A stretch of 64,000 nucleotides of DNA from DATAWK01 sp036267255 (GTDB lineage Bacteria; Acidobacteriota; Terriglobia; Terriglobales; Acidobacteriaceae), in NCBI GenBank assembly GCA_036267255.1, contig DATAWK010000041.1, positions 496,001 to 560,000 on the forward strand, given 5' to 3'. The position numbers were made by a program, and so were the translations under genes. This document shows positions 36,449 through 45,081 of the stretch, one piece after another. The number at the start of each line of letters is the position of its first letter. Positions within the stretch are counted from its first letter, which is position 1. The notes below the pieces were generated by a model, which worked only from the letters and a program-made list of their open reading frames with translations, ran no database searches and was not told where the DNA came from.

Positions 36449-37288
36449 ATGTCCTGGTTTAAGCGAAGCGAGAATGAGATTGTGGCCAGCGGCGAAAAAA
36501 GTGTTCGTACCGAAGGTCTGTGGATCAAATGCGAGGGCTGTCGTCAGGTCATCTGGAAGGCAGACCTCGAGGCAAACCTGAATGTCTGCCCCAAGTGCAG
36601 CCGGCATTTTCGGCTTTCTGCGCGTGCGCGCATTGCCAGTCTACTGGAACCGGGCTATGAGCTGGTCGATCTGGAACTGAAGTCGACCGACCCGCTAAAC
36701 TTTACCGACCTCAAATCCTATAAGTCGCGCCTGAAGAAGGCCCAGCACGATACAGGCTTGAACGATGCCATCATGAATGCGCTGGGCAATCTGGGGCCGC
36801 ACTCCGTAGTGCTCAGCGTGATGGAATATGCCTTCATCGGTGGCAGTATGGGATGCGTGGTGGGTGAGACGATCGCCCGCGCCGTGGATCGCTCTCTGGA
36901 GTCGCGGCATCCGTTGATTATCGTATCCGCCTCTGGCGGCGCGCGCATGATGGAAGGTGTTGCTAGTCTGATGCAACTGGCGAAAATCTCCGCAGGGCTG
37001 GCGCAGATGGATGACGCAAAAATTCCTTACATCTCCGTGCTGACCGACCCAACCACCGGGGGCGTAACCGCCAGTTTTGCCATGTTGGGGGATTTGAATG
37101 TCGCAGAGCCGGGGGCACTTATTGGTTTTGCAGGCCCGCGCGTCATTGAGCAAACCTTGCGTCAGAAGCTGCCGGAAGGCTTCCAGCGTTCCGAGTTTTT
37201 GCTGGAGCACGGCATGCTAGATGCCGTGGTGAACCGCAAAGAACTCAAGGAATATCTTGTGCGCGCGCTGGATTTCATGCAGCCCTAG
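36449..37288 (+). CDS. accD: Acetyl-CoA carboxylase carboxyltransferase subunit beta
   Basis: With AccA it transfers the carboxyl group from biotin to acetyl-CoA, the committed step of fatty acid synthesis. At 279 residues it has the N-terminal four-cysteine zinc finger (CEGCRQVIW and CPKCSRHF, Cys near 28, 31, 47, 50). The crotonase-like carboxyltransferase core follows, with SASGGARMMEGVASLMQLAK, LTDPTTGGVTASFAMLGD and GFAGPRVIEQTLRQKLPEGF. No accA is in the window, so the subunits are encoded apart. It converges with the MacB-like permease gene 22 bases away. Confidence 0.97.
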   Translation: MSWFKRSENEIVASGEKSVRTEGLWIKCEGCRQVIWKADLEANLNVCPKCSRHFRLSARARIASLLEPGYELVDLELKSTDPLNFTDLKSYKSRLKKAQHDTGLNDAIMNALGNLGPHSVVLSVMEYAFIGGSMGCVVGETIARAVDRSLESRHPLIIVSASGGARMMEGVASLMQLAKISAGLAQMDDAKIPYISVLTDPTTGGVTASFAMLGDLNVAEPGALIGFAGPRVIEQTLRQKLPEGFQRSEFLLEHGMLDAVVNRKELKEYLVRALDFMQP

Positions 37289-37290
37289 AT

Positions 37291-37320
37291 GCCATCATTC
37301 ATAGACGCCATCATTCATAG
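37291..37320. repeat. Short tandem duplication between accD and permease gene
   Basis: GCCATCATTCATAG occurs at 37291-37304 and again at 37307-37320, separated by AC, in the gap between the convergent genes. It touches the last codons of the permease gene. Probably a replication slip. Confidence 0.7.
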
Positions 37321-38567
37321 CGGAGTGCCTCGATAGGGTCCAGGTTCGCGGCCTTCCACGCCGGGTAAATGCCGAAGACCAGCCCGATCAGGCAGGAAAC
37401 GACGAGCGCAGCGATCACCCAAAAGCCTGACAACAGAGCCTGGATCGTCGTAATGGAAAAACGCAGCACCAGCGTGAGCAGAGTTCCCACGCAGACGCCC
37501 AGAACACCACCGACGGCGCACAGAGTGATGGCCTCTAACGTGAATTGCATCATGATGTTGCGTTTTGTCGCTCCAATGGCCTTGCGCACGCCAATTTCCC
37601 GAGTGCGCTCCGTTACAGTGACCAGCATGATGTTCATCACGCCGACACCGCCGACAATCAGTCCGACACTCGATACGGAAAACATGAACAGGAAAAGGCC
37701 GCTGGTCAGCTGCCCCCAGAGTCGCTCCAGAGCGTCGGCTCCATAGATGCTGAAGTTATCCGGCCTTTCGATGGGGACATTGCGTCGCACGCGCAACAAC
37801 TGTTCGATCTCGTTGCTTACCAGATTTCGATTCTTGGCGTCGTCGTACTTGATGCCAATCAGCATGTCCTTGCTTTCTGGATGAATCTTCTGAAAGGTGC
37901 CGAGTGGAAAGTCCGCAGAATTGTCCTCTGGATTTTTCCCTTCACCAAACAGGGACTTTTGCTTGCCCACCACCCCAATGACTGTAAAGATATCGCCGCC
38001 GATTTCAATGTCTTTGCCAAGGGGAGATTCGTTGTCAAATAAATATTCTGCCGCGTCATGTCCCAGGACAACGACGTTGGAGTGATGCTGCTCCTCATAA
38101 TCTGTAAAAAAACGCCCTTGGATTACGTTGAGATCGGAGACATTCTGCATGGAGGCCGATTCGCCGGAAAGAATGGTGTGTTGCAATTTGCGCGCCTTGT
38201 ACTTTACCGCGACGCTGCCAAGATCGAAGCTGGAGTTTTGATATTGCAGGATCGGCGAAACGGCCACCACATGCGGCAGTGTGCGGATGACTGCAGCGTC
38301 ATTGGCGGTTAACTGTTTGCGTGACAGCATCTCGGTTGTCGGGCGCACGCCGACGGCTTCATAACGAAAAGCCCATAACACATTGGTTCCGAAAGATGCG
38401 ACCAGCGCCTCCACGTTGTGATTGAGGCCATTGATAAGGGAAGAAATGGCAATCACGGTGGTGACACCAATCACAATGCCCAACACCGTCAGGCCAGAAC
38501 GGAGCTTGTTCGTGTAGAGGGTCTCCAGCGCCATCCGCACGGCCTCTTTGGAATCACGCATTCGCAC
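37311..38567 (-). CDS. MacB-like ABC transporter permease
   Basis: A 418-residue single-unit permease of the MacB/FtsX (type VII) class: an N-terminal helix (LRSGLTVLGIVIGVTTVIAI, about 22-42), a periplasmic MacB core, then three C-terminal helices starting LFLFMFSVSSVGLIVGGVGV. The coupling loop TERTREIGVRKAIGATKRNI and the terminal AANLDPIEALRYE are canonical. MacB-type systems need a LolD-like ATPase and usually a membrane-fusion protein; neither lies alongside, so this is another orphan permease, half the length of the ADOPs. Starts at the first or third codon (MRMRDSKEA). It could export lipids, peptides or other envelope compounds. Confidence 0.9.
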   Translation of the reverse strand: MRMRDSKEAVRMALETLYTNKLRSGLTVLGIVIGVTTVIAISSLINGLNHNVEALVASFGTNVLWAFRYEAVGVRPTTEMLSRKQLTANDAAVIRTLPHVVAVSPILQYQNSSFDLGSVAVKYKARKLQHTILSGESASMQNVSDLNVIQGRFFTDYEEQHHSNVVVLGHDAAEYLFDNESPLGKDIEIGGDIFTVIGVVGKQKSLFGEGKNPEDNSADFPLGTFQKIHPESKDMLIGIKYDDAKNRNLVSNEIEQLLRVRRNVPIERPDNFSIYGADALERLWGQLTSGLFLFMFSVSSVGLIVGGVGVMNIMLVTVTERTREIGVRKAIGATKRNIMMQFTLEAITLCAVGGVLGVCVGTLLTLVLRFSITTIQALLSGFWVIAALVVSCLIGLVFGIYPAWKAANLDPIEALRYE

Positions 38568-38676
38568 AGCAGCACCTCAACGACGCAATGCAAGGACAGG
38601 CTGTATTTCAAACACAAGCACACGTTTCCGGATGATGCGGCAGTATAGTCCAGCGGATGCGGGATCGGTGCAACAT

Positions 38677-38970
38677 TTATGGATGCGGCGTTCCCAGCGC
38701 GCCTTTCAGATCACCTTTGCCCAACCAGGTCAACGCGCCGAAGGCCCCAAACCAGGAACCGGCTGCGGCAAACACAACATAAATAGGATTGCCGGTGTAG
38801 CTGATAACAGCAAATGCCGACAGCAGATACCAGACACTGCTCCAACTGGCCGCGACGCTTCTACGGCGAGCGGAAACTGCAGCGGTAAAAAACACATAGA
38901 CCGCATCGGTTGCGGCGGTCGATGCCGCCACGCCGATCGCGATCAGCGGATTGGGTGCATGAAGGATCAC
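38677..38970 (-). CDS. Small membrane protein of unknown function
   Basis: A 97-residue hydrophobic protein with about three membrane segments: near 8-30 (PLIAIGVAASTAATDAVYVF), 43-60 (SSVWYLLSAFAVISYTG) and 62-82 (PIYVVFAAAGSWFGAFGALT). The start is a GTG with GGAG seven bases upstream. I do not recognise the family with certainty. The hydrophobic pattern and good start signal make it a likely real gene. It is alone on its strand, about 110 bases upstream of the MacB-like permease gene, with which it may be co-transcribed. Confidence 0.65.
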   Translation of the reverse strand: MILHAPNPLIAIGVAASTAATDAVYVFFTAAVSARRRSVAASWSSVWYLLSAFAVISYTGNPIYVVFAAAGSWFGAFGALTWLGKGDLKGALGTPHP

Positions 38971-39169
38971 GGGCCTGCTCCAGAACGTATTGGAATTCCA
39001 CTGGTGTCTACGATTGTGGGCCTAAACAGCTGGTTCATCGATTTTTTTCGACAGCTATGCTTGCCTTGGGTGTGGAAGAAAGATGATATCGAGCGCTCAA
39101 GAACTCTCCGATCTCTGATAGCCTTCCGCTTTAGATCATTTAGAACAATTGTTCGTCGGAAGGGAAAAC

Positions 39170-40174
39170 ATGCATAGGAGAAAATTTCTGACAGGCGCGA
39201 TGAGCGCAATGGTCCTTCCCACGGGTGTTTTTGCCGATTCTCTGTCTGGCAAACAGGGTCGGACAGAGAACCTGTTGTCCTCCGTAGCTGAGCAATCCCC
39301 GGCTTTCGCAGAGACACAAAGCGCTTTGAAGCCGATGGCCGTTGGCTTGATGATTGAACCAGCCTCCGGCCCGGAGGCCTCCATCGCGCGCGTCAACGAA
39401 CTCGGTTTGTCCAACTGCTTCCTCTCGCTCGATGGCTACATCGGTAAGTTCAATAAATCCCTGGCACAACAATTGAGCGCTTTGCTGGAGAAGTACAACG
39501 TGACGGCGACCAGCGTTGAAGTCGTGGGGCCCGGACGCCTGGTATGGGACTTCCTCGATGGACCTTCCACCATCGGCGTGGTGCCCCGTGCGACGCGAGC
39601 AGCCAGAATCGATGCACTGAAGCAGACCTCTGATTTTGCCAAGATGCTGGGCATCCCGCGGGTACAGACCCATTGCGGCTTCATCCCGGAAAATCCCAGG
39701 GACCCGCTTTATCCGGAGGCTGTTCTCGCCATCCGCGAGGTGGCCGTGCACTGTGCCGCCAACGGACAGGATTTTCTGATGGAGACGGGACAGGAGACGC
39801 CGACCACGATGTCCCGCGCCATCCAGGACGTGAATCAGCCAAACCTGGGCGTGGGATTGGATACGGCGAACCTGATTCTCTACGGCAAGGCCAATCCCGT
39901 GGATGCGGTCGACATTATTGGACCGCATGTGAAGAGCGTCCACGCCAAGGATGGGAAGTGGCCCACAGACCCCATGCAACTGGGCGAGGAAGTGCTGATC
40001 GGCACCGGCCGCGTGGATTTCATGCAGGTATTTACCAAGCTTCACAAGCTTGGCTACACAGGCGCCATCACCATCGAACGCGAGATCTCCGGTCCGCAGC
40101 AGATCGCGGACGTGAAAAAAGAAAAGCTGTATCTGGAACGGATCATCGCGCAAATCCAAACGAAGGATACATAA
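39170..40174 (+). CDS. Exported xylose-isomerase-like TIM-barrel protein
   Basis: A 334-residue protein with a twin-arginine-type leader (MHRRKFLTGAMSAMVLP) followed by a sugar phosphate isomerase/epimerase barrel of the xylose isomerase-like family. Barrel landmarks are RVQTHCGFIPENP (about residue 165), GQDFLMETGQETP, VGLDTANLILYG, HVKSVHAKDGKW and GAITIEREISGPQQIADV. They supply the Glu, Asp, His and Glu metal ligands typical of the fold. The start is set by GGAAGGGA just upstream. The oxidoreductase gene follows 14 bases later. Similar pairs act on modified sugars or inositols; the exact substrate cannot be inferred. Confidence 0.88.
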   Translation: MHRRKFLTGAMSAMVLPTGVFADSLSGKQGRTENLLSSVAEQSPAFAETQSALKPMAVGLMIEPASGPEASIARVNELGLSNCFLSLDGYIGKFNKSLAQQLSALLEKYNVTATSVEVVGPGRLVWDFLDGPSTIGVVPRATRAARIDALKQTSDFAKMLGIPRVQTHCGFIPENPRDPLYPEAVLAIREVAVHCAANGQDFLMETGQETPTTMSRAIQDVNQPNLGVGLDTANLILYGKANPVDAVDIIGPHVKSVHAKDGKWPTDPMQLGEEVLIGTGRVDFMQVFTKLHKLGYTGAITIEREISGPQQIADVKKEKLYLERIIAQIQTKDT

Positions 40175-40188
40175 GGGAGAACTCTGCC

Positions 40189-41463
40189 GTGGATAGACGA
40201 GATTTCATCAATGGTACCGCTGCCGCTTCGGGCCTTTTATTGTTGAAACCGCGAACAGTATTTGGCTATGAGGCCAACTCCGCAGTCCATCTGGCGCTAT
40301 TGGGATGCGGTTCCCGCGGAACTGAAGTGGCCACTTCATTTGCCAGGAACACCAGCGCTCGCATCGTTGCGCTTGCCGATTTGTTTCCCGATAAATTGGA
40401 AAAGGGCAAAGCACATTTCGATCAACTGGCTGGCACTTTGGGATATGCAGGCGTTGATCCCAAGATGATGTTCCATGGCTCCCAGGCCTTTGAGCAAGTT
40501 GCTTCGTCGTCAGGCGTTGACGCCGTACAGATTTCGACGCCGCCATGGTTTCATGTGCAACATCTCGATGCGGTGGTCCGCGCAGGCAAGCATGTCTACT
40601 GCGAAAAGCCCATGGGAGTGGACGTGGCGCAGACCAGGCAGGCCCTTGAGATTGGTAAACGCGCTGAAGGGCGATTGAGCCTCGACGTTGGTTTCCAGAT
40701 CCGCAGTGCGCCGCCATTTGTCGAGATCGTGCGCCGCATCCACGAAGGCGCGCTGGGGAAGATTGCCTGTCTTTCGGCGCATTACAATGCGCCAGCCTCT
40801 GCTTACCCGCAGCGGCCCACCATGTCGCATGACGAACTTCGTATACGTAACTGGCTTTGGGATCGCACTTTGTCCGGCGATATTATCGTGGAGCAAAACA
40901 TCCACGTCATCGATATCTGCAATTGGATTCTTCAAGCGCATCCGACGAAGGCAGTCGCCACCGGAGGAAGAAATGTCGTCACGCACTTCGGAGACACGTG
41001 GGACAACTACCAGGTCGCTTATACCTATCCCAATGACGTGCACGTAAGCTTTTCTTCCACGCAGTTCGGCAACAACGACTGGTTCGATGTTTCCGAGCGT
41101 GTATTTGGCTCTCGTGGTCTTGCGGAAGCTCCATACTCCGGGCCAATGCGCATTCTTGGAGACAATGCCTGGATGTGGGACGACAAGAATTCAGCCACGC
41201 AGGGAACCCAGCCTGCAACTTTTGCCGCGAATGGAGCGTTTACGGACAATCTGGCGGACGCTGATCGAGATAAAGATCGCGGCTTTATCGACAGCATCGT
41301 GTCGGGAAAATTCCACAATCAGGCAGCCACCGGTGTGGAAAGCGCGTTGAGTGCGATGTTGGGACGCATGGCTGGCCAGCTCGGACGCGAAGTTACATGG
41401 GACGAACTGCTGGCTCACGGCGAGGAGTACAAACTCAACATTGATATGCGTCAGTTTGCATAG
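40189..41463 (+). CDS. Gfo/Idh/MocA-family oxidoreductase, exported
   Basis: A 424-residue NAD(P)-dependent oxidoreductase with the Tat-like leader VDRRDFINGTAAASGLLLLK. The Rossmann fold begins VHLALLGCGSRGTEVA, and the family signature GKHVYCEKPMGVDVAQTRQA carries the catalytic EKP. A second alpha/beta domain follows, with WLWDRTLSGDIIVEQNIHVI and GRNVVTHFGDTWDNYQVAY. It starts at GTG 40189 with AAGGGAG upstream; the open frame runs far further back but overlaps the preceding gene and is not coding there. It is almost certainly co-transcribed with the isomerase-like gene, suggesting a two-step periplasmic conversion of a sugar or polyol. Confidence 0.9.
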   Translation: MDRRDFINGTAAASGLLLLKPRTVFGYEANSAVHLALLGCGSRGTEVATSFARNTSARIVALADLFPDKLEKGKAHFDQLAGTLGYAGVDPKMMFHGSQAFEQVASSSGVDAVQISTPPWFHVQHLDAVVRAGKHVYCEKPMGVDVAQTRQALEIGKRAEGRLSLDVGFQIRSAPPFVEIVRRIHEGALGKIACLSAHYNAPASAYPQRPTMSHDELRIRNWLWDRTLSGDIIVEQNIHVIDICNWILQAHPTKAVATGGRNVVTHFGDTWDNYQVAYTYPNDVHVSFSSTQFGNNDWFDVSERVFGSRGLAEAPYSGPMRILGDNAWMWDDKNSATQGTQPATFAANGAFTDNLADADRDKDRGFIDSIVSGKFHNQAATGVESALSAMLGRMAGQLGREVTWDELLAHGEEYKLNIDMRQFA

Positions 41464-41594
41464 CTTTGTGCTGCCGGTTGTATAAAAGGGTCTTCAACGT
41501 CCGATTGGTGCGGAAAAATGGCCGTTCTGCAGCTATTTGTATCGCTCTTAAAATATTTGCATTCTCCATCCGTCTACACCCGTAGAGGAAAGAA

Positions 41595-42167
41595 ATGCCG
41601 AGCAGAGATTGGACGATCGACGAGCAGGACCAACTCATCTCGGAAGCAATGGCGAGGGACGAACCGAGGTTGCGGAACTTCATCCGCAAGCGTGTGGCCG
41701 ACAGTGAAGATGCGGAAGACATCCTGCAGGAAGTCTTCTACGAGCTGATCGAGACCTACCGGATGATGAAGCCGGTGGAACAGGTGACTGCGTGGATGTT
41801 CCGCGTGGCCCGAAATCGGATTATCGATCTCTTCCGCAAGAAAAAGCCGGAATCCTTCAGCGATCCCATCGCAGCCGCAGAGGATGGAGACGAATTGCTG
41901 CTGGAAGACTTGCTACCCTCGGCGGATGCCGGGCCAGAGGCCGCTTATGCCAGAAATGTTCTGTTGGATGCACTGGATGAAGCTCTGGAAGAGCTTCCGC
42001 GCGAACAAAGTGAAGTATTTATTGCCCACGAATTGATGGGGCGCAGCTTTAAAGAGCTTGCTGAGGAGACGGGCCTGACCGTCAACACGCTGCTTTCGCG
42101 CAAGCGTTACGCCGTGTTGCATCTTCGGCGGCGTTTACAAACGATTTACGACGATTTTTTGAAATAA
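41595..42167 (+). CDS. ECF-type RNA polymerase sigma factor
   Basis: A 190-residue sigma-70-family regulator. Region 2 covers about 25-85 (DSEDAEDILQEVFYELIETY, then VTAWMFRVARNRIIDLFRKK). Region 4 covers about 130-185 (LPREQSEVFIAHELMGRSFK, ELAEETGLTVNTLLSRKRYA), with the helix-turn-helix for -35 recognition. Regions 1 and 3 are absent, as in ECF sigma factors. The ribosome binding site GAGGAAAG is good. It begins a three-gene set with two very small proteins and no recognisable anti-sigma factor with a zinc or FecR-like domain; the membrane protein next door may take that role. Confidence 0.93.
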   Translation: MPSRDWTIDEQDQLISEAMARDEPRLRNFIRKRVADSEDAEDILQEVFYELIETYRMMKPVEQVTAWMFRVARNRIIDLFRKKKPESFSDPIAAAEDGDELLLEDLLPSADAGPEAAYARNVLLDALDEALEELPREQSEVFIAHELMGRSFKELAEETGLTVNTLLSRKRYAVLHLRRRLQTIYDDFLK

Positions 42168-42180
42168 CGAGGAAAGAAAA

Positions 42181-42528
42181 ATGGGAAGACATCGGATGTT
42201 AAAGGCACTCAAAATTCTGCTGTTCGTAGTGGTGGCGAGCGTCGTGCTCGGCTTTGTCGTCATGGGCCTTTGGAATTGGCTGATGCCGGTACTCTTCGGA
42301 TGGCACCGGATTACGTTCTGGCAGGGGCTGGGTCTTTTTATTCTTAGCAAAATTCTCTTTGGCGGTTTCCATCGCGGTCCGGGCCATCGCAATCACTGGA
42401 AGCAACGTATGAAAGAACGCTGGGAACAGATGACCCCGGAAGAGCGCGAGAAATTACGTGCCAGCATGCGCGAGTGCCGTCATCGTTCCAGAGCCCACGG
42501 GGATGCACAAACCGATCCGCGAGTCTAG
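42181..42528 (+). CDS. Small membrane protein in sigma factor operon
   Basis: A 115-residue protein with two hydrophobic segments (about 9-31, LKILLFVVVASVVLGFVVMG, and 45-62, FWQGLGLFILSKILFGGF). A His/Arg/Trp-rich soluble tail follows, including RGPGHRNHWKQRMKERWEQM and TPEEREKLRASMRECRHRSR. The tail helix resembles the EEREK segment of periplasmic stress-sensing proteins. It begins 13 bases after the sigma factor stop. Likely a modulator or target of that sigma factor (inference); no named family is recognised with confidence. Confidence 0.78.
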   Translation: MGRHRMLKALKILLFVVVASVVLGFVVMGLWNWLMPVLFGWHRITFWQGLGLFILSKILFGGFHRGPGHRNHWKQRMKERWEQMTPEEREKLRASMRECRHRSRAHGDAQTDPRV

Positions 42529-42556
42529 AAAGATAACGCGGAGATCAGGAGAGATC

Positions 42557-42766
42557 ATGATGAATTCAGAGGCACGGAACCCGGACAGCGATCGACTCGC
42601 GGAATTGGAAATCAAGAACACCCATTTGCAGCAATTGGTTGCTGAGTTATTGATCAAAAACCATCAACTACGGGAGTTGCAAGGCTGCAGCACGGCGGCA
42701 ATTGCGGATGCACCGGCACGACCGTCTGGCGTTTTCTTGCAGCGCGCATCCCGTGTATCCGAATAA
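42557..42766 (+). CDS. Small coiled-coil protein in sigma factor operon
   Basis: A 69-residue protein starting MMNSEARNPDSDRLAELEIK, preceded by AGGAGA five bases before the ATG. Residues 12-45 form a heptad-like amphipathic helix (LAELEIKNTHLQQLVAELLI, then KNHQLRELQ), a probable short coiled coil, followed by a disordered Ala/Pro tail. No enzymatic motif. It lies 28 bases after the membrane protein gene. The longer open frame from 42458 overlaps that gene and lacks a ribosome binding site. Confidence 0.6.
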   Translation: MMNSEARNPDSDRLAELEIKNTHLQQLVAELLIKNHQLRELQGCSTAAIADAPARPSGVFLQRASRVSE

Positions 42767-42842
42767 CTTTGCAGGCAGCCAACCTGTCTTAAGTCGCCAT
42801 ATCCTCTAGCCGTCCTTCGCAGATGTAATCCACATAGTATGC

Positions 42843-42861
42843 GCATGCCACTTTGGCATGC
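42843..42861. repeat. Perfect inverted repeat before folC
   Basis: GCATGCCA-CTT-TGGCATGC, perfect eight-base arms with a three-base centre, ending 21 bases before the folC start. It could be an operator or an mRNA hairpin in the leader. No T-tract follows. Confidence 0.45.
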
Positions 42862-42882
42862 ACTCTCGCTTAAAATCAAATC

Positions 42883-44229
42883 ATGTCTTATGCCGCTGCC
42901 GTCGAGCATCTGTATGCCCTGGGGCACGAGCTTGCGCCTTTGCCCGGGAACGCGCGACGCAAGTTCGATCTGGATCAGATGCGTCTGCTGGCTGAAGCCC
43001 TAGGCCATCCGGAGCTCGGCTTTCCCAGTGTGTTGATTGCAGGCACCAACGGGAAAGGTTCGACTGCGGCAACGCTGGCCAGCATTCTGCGGGCAGGTGG
43101 GTATCGCACGGCGCTCTATACTTCTCCGCATCTGACGCGGGTGAATGAGCGCATCCAGATCGACGGCGTGGAAATATCCGACGACGACTTTGCGCGGCTC
43201 TACTTCCGTGTCGACGAAGCAGGCACGCAACTGGTGGCTGCGGGCAAGCTGCCGCAGCATCCCAGCTTTTTTGAGGCGATCACGGCGCTGGCGTTTCTCT
43301 ATTTCGCCGAGCAGAAGGTGGACTTTGCCGTGCTGGAAGTCGGCATGGGTGGCCGTCTGGACGCGACCAACATCGTGGAGCCGCTGCTGTCCATCGTTAC
43401 AGATATTTCCATCGACCATACGGAATGGCTAGGGCCAACGCTCCAGGACATTGCCCGCGAGAAGGCAGGTATTCTACGCAGGAACGGCGTGTTGGTTACG
43501 CTTTCGCAACACCCTGATGCCAACCAGGTGCTCGGAGAGGTGGCGATGGAGTTGAATGTCACAGGCGTCAACGCAGCGGAGTATCTGCCGCCGCATGACG
43601 CGACTGCCTGGAGCGCAACATATCCCGTGACGGTGCTGGGCGAGACGATCGAGCTGGCGCTGCCGCTGGCCGGTACGCACCAGCATCGCAACGTGGCGTT
43701 GGCCATTGCTGCAGCAACGGTTATTTGTAACCGTCATGGTTACAAATTAACTGCAGAGGCAGTCGCTACAGGCGTTCGCGAGACTCGCTGGCCGGGAAGG
43801 TTGGAGCGCTTTACACTGGGTGCCGATCAGTCCGAGGTGTTGCTTGACGTCGCTCACAATCCTGCTGGCGCATGGACGTTGCGCTCTGCTTTGAGTGCTT
43901 ATCCCAAAGAAGGTGCGCGGACTCTGGTCTTTGGCTGCATGCGCGACAAGGCCTATGCTGAGATGGCGCAGATTCTTTTCCCGGTTTTTGATCATGTTGT
44001 CGTCACTCCCGTAGATTCGCCCCGGAGCAGCCATACAGAAGACCTGCTGGCGGTTGCCGAAGCCGTTGGCGTTTCGGCACGAGCCGCGGATTCGGCGCTG
44101 AATGCTTTGCAGATGGCGTTACAAATGACACCTCCGGAGGGTCTGGTGGTCTGTGCCGGTTCCATCTATGTGGCAGGACCGCTGCGGGTGTGGCTGCAAG
44201 AGCGCAGTGCAGGGCGCAACGTGCGATGA
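42883..44229 (+). CDS. folC: Folylpolyglutamate synthase / dihydrofolate synthase
   Basis: ATP-dependent Mur-ligase-fold enzyme that adds glutamate to folates (and, if bifunctional, to dihydropteroate). The 448-residue protein has the P-loop VLIAGTNGKGSTAATLASIL near residues 50-69, TSPHLTRVNERIQIDG, VLEVGMGGRLDATNIVEPLL, the SIDHTEWLGPTLQDIAREKA segment and the C-terminal LLDVAHNPAGAWTLRSAL. No other folate genes are adjacent. The stop codon overlaps the start of the acyltransferase gene (ATGA), indicating translational coupling. A perfect 8-3-8 inverted repeat lies 22 bases before the start. Confidence 0.95.
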   Translation: MSYAAAVEHLYALGHELAPLPGNARRKFDLDQMRLLAEALGHPELGFPSVLIAGTNGKGSTAATLASILRAGGYRTALYTSPHLTRVNERIQIDGVEISDDDFARLYFRVDEAGTQLVAAGKLPQHPSFFEAITALAFLYFAEQKVDFAVLEVGMGGRLDATNIVEPLLSIVTDISIDHTEWLGPTLQDIAREKAGILRRNGVLVTLSQHPDANQVLGEVAMELNVTGVNAAEYLPPHDATAWSATYPVTVLGETIELALPLAGTHQHRNVALAIAAATVICNRHGYKLTAEAVATGVRETRWPGRLERFTLGADQSEVLLDVAHNPAGAWTLRSALSAYPKEGARTLVFGCMRDKAYAEMAQILFPVFDHVVVTPVDSPRSSHTEDLLAVAEAVGVSARAADSALNALQMALQMTPPEGLVVCAGSIYVAGPLRVWLQERSAGRNVR

Positions 44230-45044
44230 GCCTACAGCCACCAGAAGCAGCCGAGAAAACCAGCCGGTTACCATCTCCTACCAGCGCCCGCGTGCGCTGG
44301 ACCAGCCATCTGCTGCTGGCTCCGTTGTTCGGGTTGGCGACTGCGGCTTTCGGGAGCGTGGCTCTTTTTGCCTCACTGGTAGATGGCACGGGCCGCTGGC
44401 AACACACGATTGCGCGCGCCTGGGCGAGCACGGTGCTGCGCATCAGCCTCTCTCCGGTGCGCGTCATAGGCGTTGAAAACCTGAGGAATGTGTCGACGGC
44501 CGTGTATGTTGTGAACCACCTGTCTTACATGGATACACCGGTGGTCTTCAGCAAACTGCCGTTTCAATTTCGCATCCTGGCTCGGCTGGATCTTTTTCGC
44601 ATTCCGTTCATCGGGTGGTATCTGCGCCGTTCGGGCCAGATCCCGGTAGACAGCAGCAGCCTGCGATCCACTTTGTCCAGTTTGAATCGTGGCGTGCAGA
44701 TATTGAAACAGGGAATGCCCGTTGTGATCTTTCCTGAGGGCAGCCGTACTCCGGATGGGAAACTACAATCCTTTATGAGCGGGCCGGCTTTTATGGCCAT
44801 TCGCGCCGGAGTTCTTGTTGTTCCAATGGCATTGGTTGGAACGTATGAATTGATGCCGATGCACACCTATCATCTCCGCCCGCGCCCCTTATATCTGGTG
44901 GTGGGAGAACCCATATCCACCGCAAACTATACGACCAAGATGGTCGACGCACTCACACAGCGCATCTATGACGAGATTGCGCGCATGTACCAGCAATACT
45001 CGGAGCTGTCTTCGGAAGAGCCGCTGCTACCATTAGGGGCATAG
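44226..45044 (+). CDS. 1-acyl-sn-glycerol-3-phosphate acyltransferase
   Basis: A 272-residue PlsC-type acyltransferase that would make phosphatidic acid from lysophosphatidic acid at the inner membrane. A membrane segment at about 25-50 (HLLLAPLFGLATAAFGSVAL) precedes the catalytic domain. The catalytic motif is VVNHLSYMDTPVVF (block I, with NHxSxxD in place of the common NHxSxxD/HxxxxD), then IPFIGWYLRRSGQIPVD, VIFPEGSRTPDG (block III, FPEGxR) and VPMALVGTYELMP (block IV). The start ATG overlaps the folC stop. All four blocks are present, so it is probably active. The gene name plsC is likely but homologues acting on other acceptors exist. Confidence 0.92.
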   Translation: MSLQPPEAAEKTSRLPSPTSARVRWTSHLLLAPLFGLATAAFGSVALFASLVDGTGRWQHTIARAWASTVLRISLSPVRVIGVENLRNVSTAVYVVNHLSYMDTPVVFSKLPFQFRILARLDLFRIPFIGWYLRRSGQIPVDSSSLRSTLSSLNRGVQILKQGMPVVIFPEGSRTPDGKLQSFMSGPAFMAIRAGVLVVPMALVGTYELMPMHTYHLRPRPLYLVVGEPISTANYTTKMVDALTQRIYDEIARMYQQYSELSSEEPLLPLGA

Positions 45045-45081
45045 AAGACGAAGACTGGAAGAGAAACTCAACCAACCACAG

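Noticed and set aside
39673..40188. Upstream extension of the oxidoreductase frame.
   Set aside because: It overlaps the preceding isomerase-like gene in another frame. The Tat-like leader and ribosome binding site place the true start at 40189.
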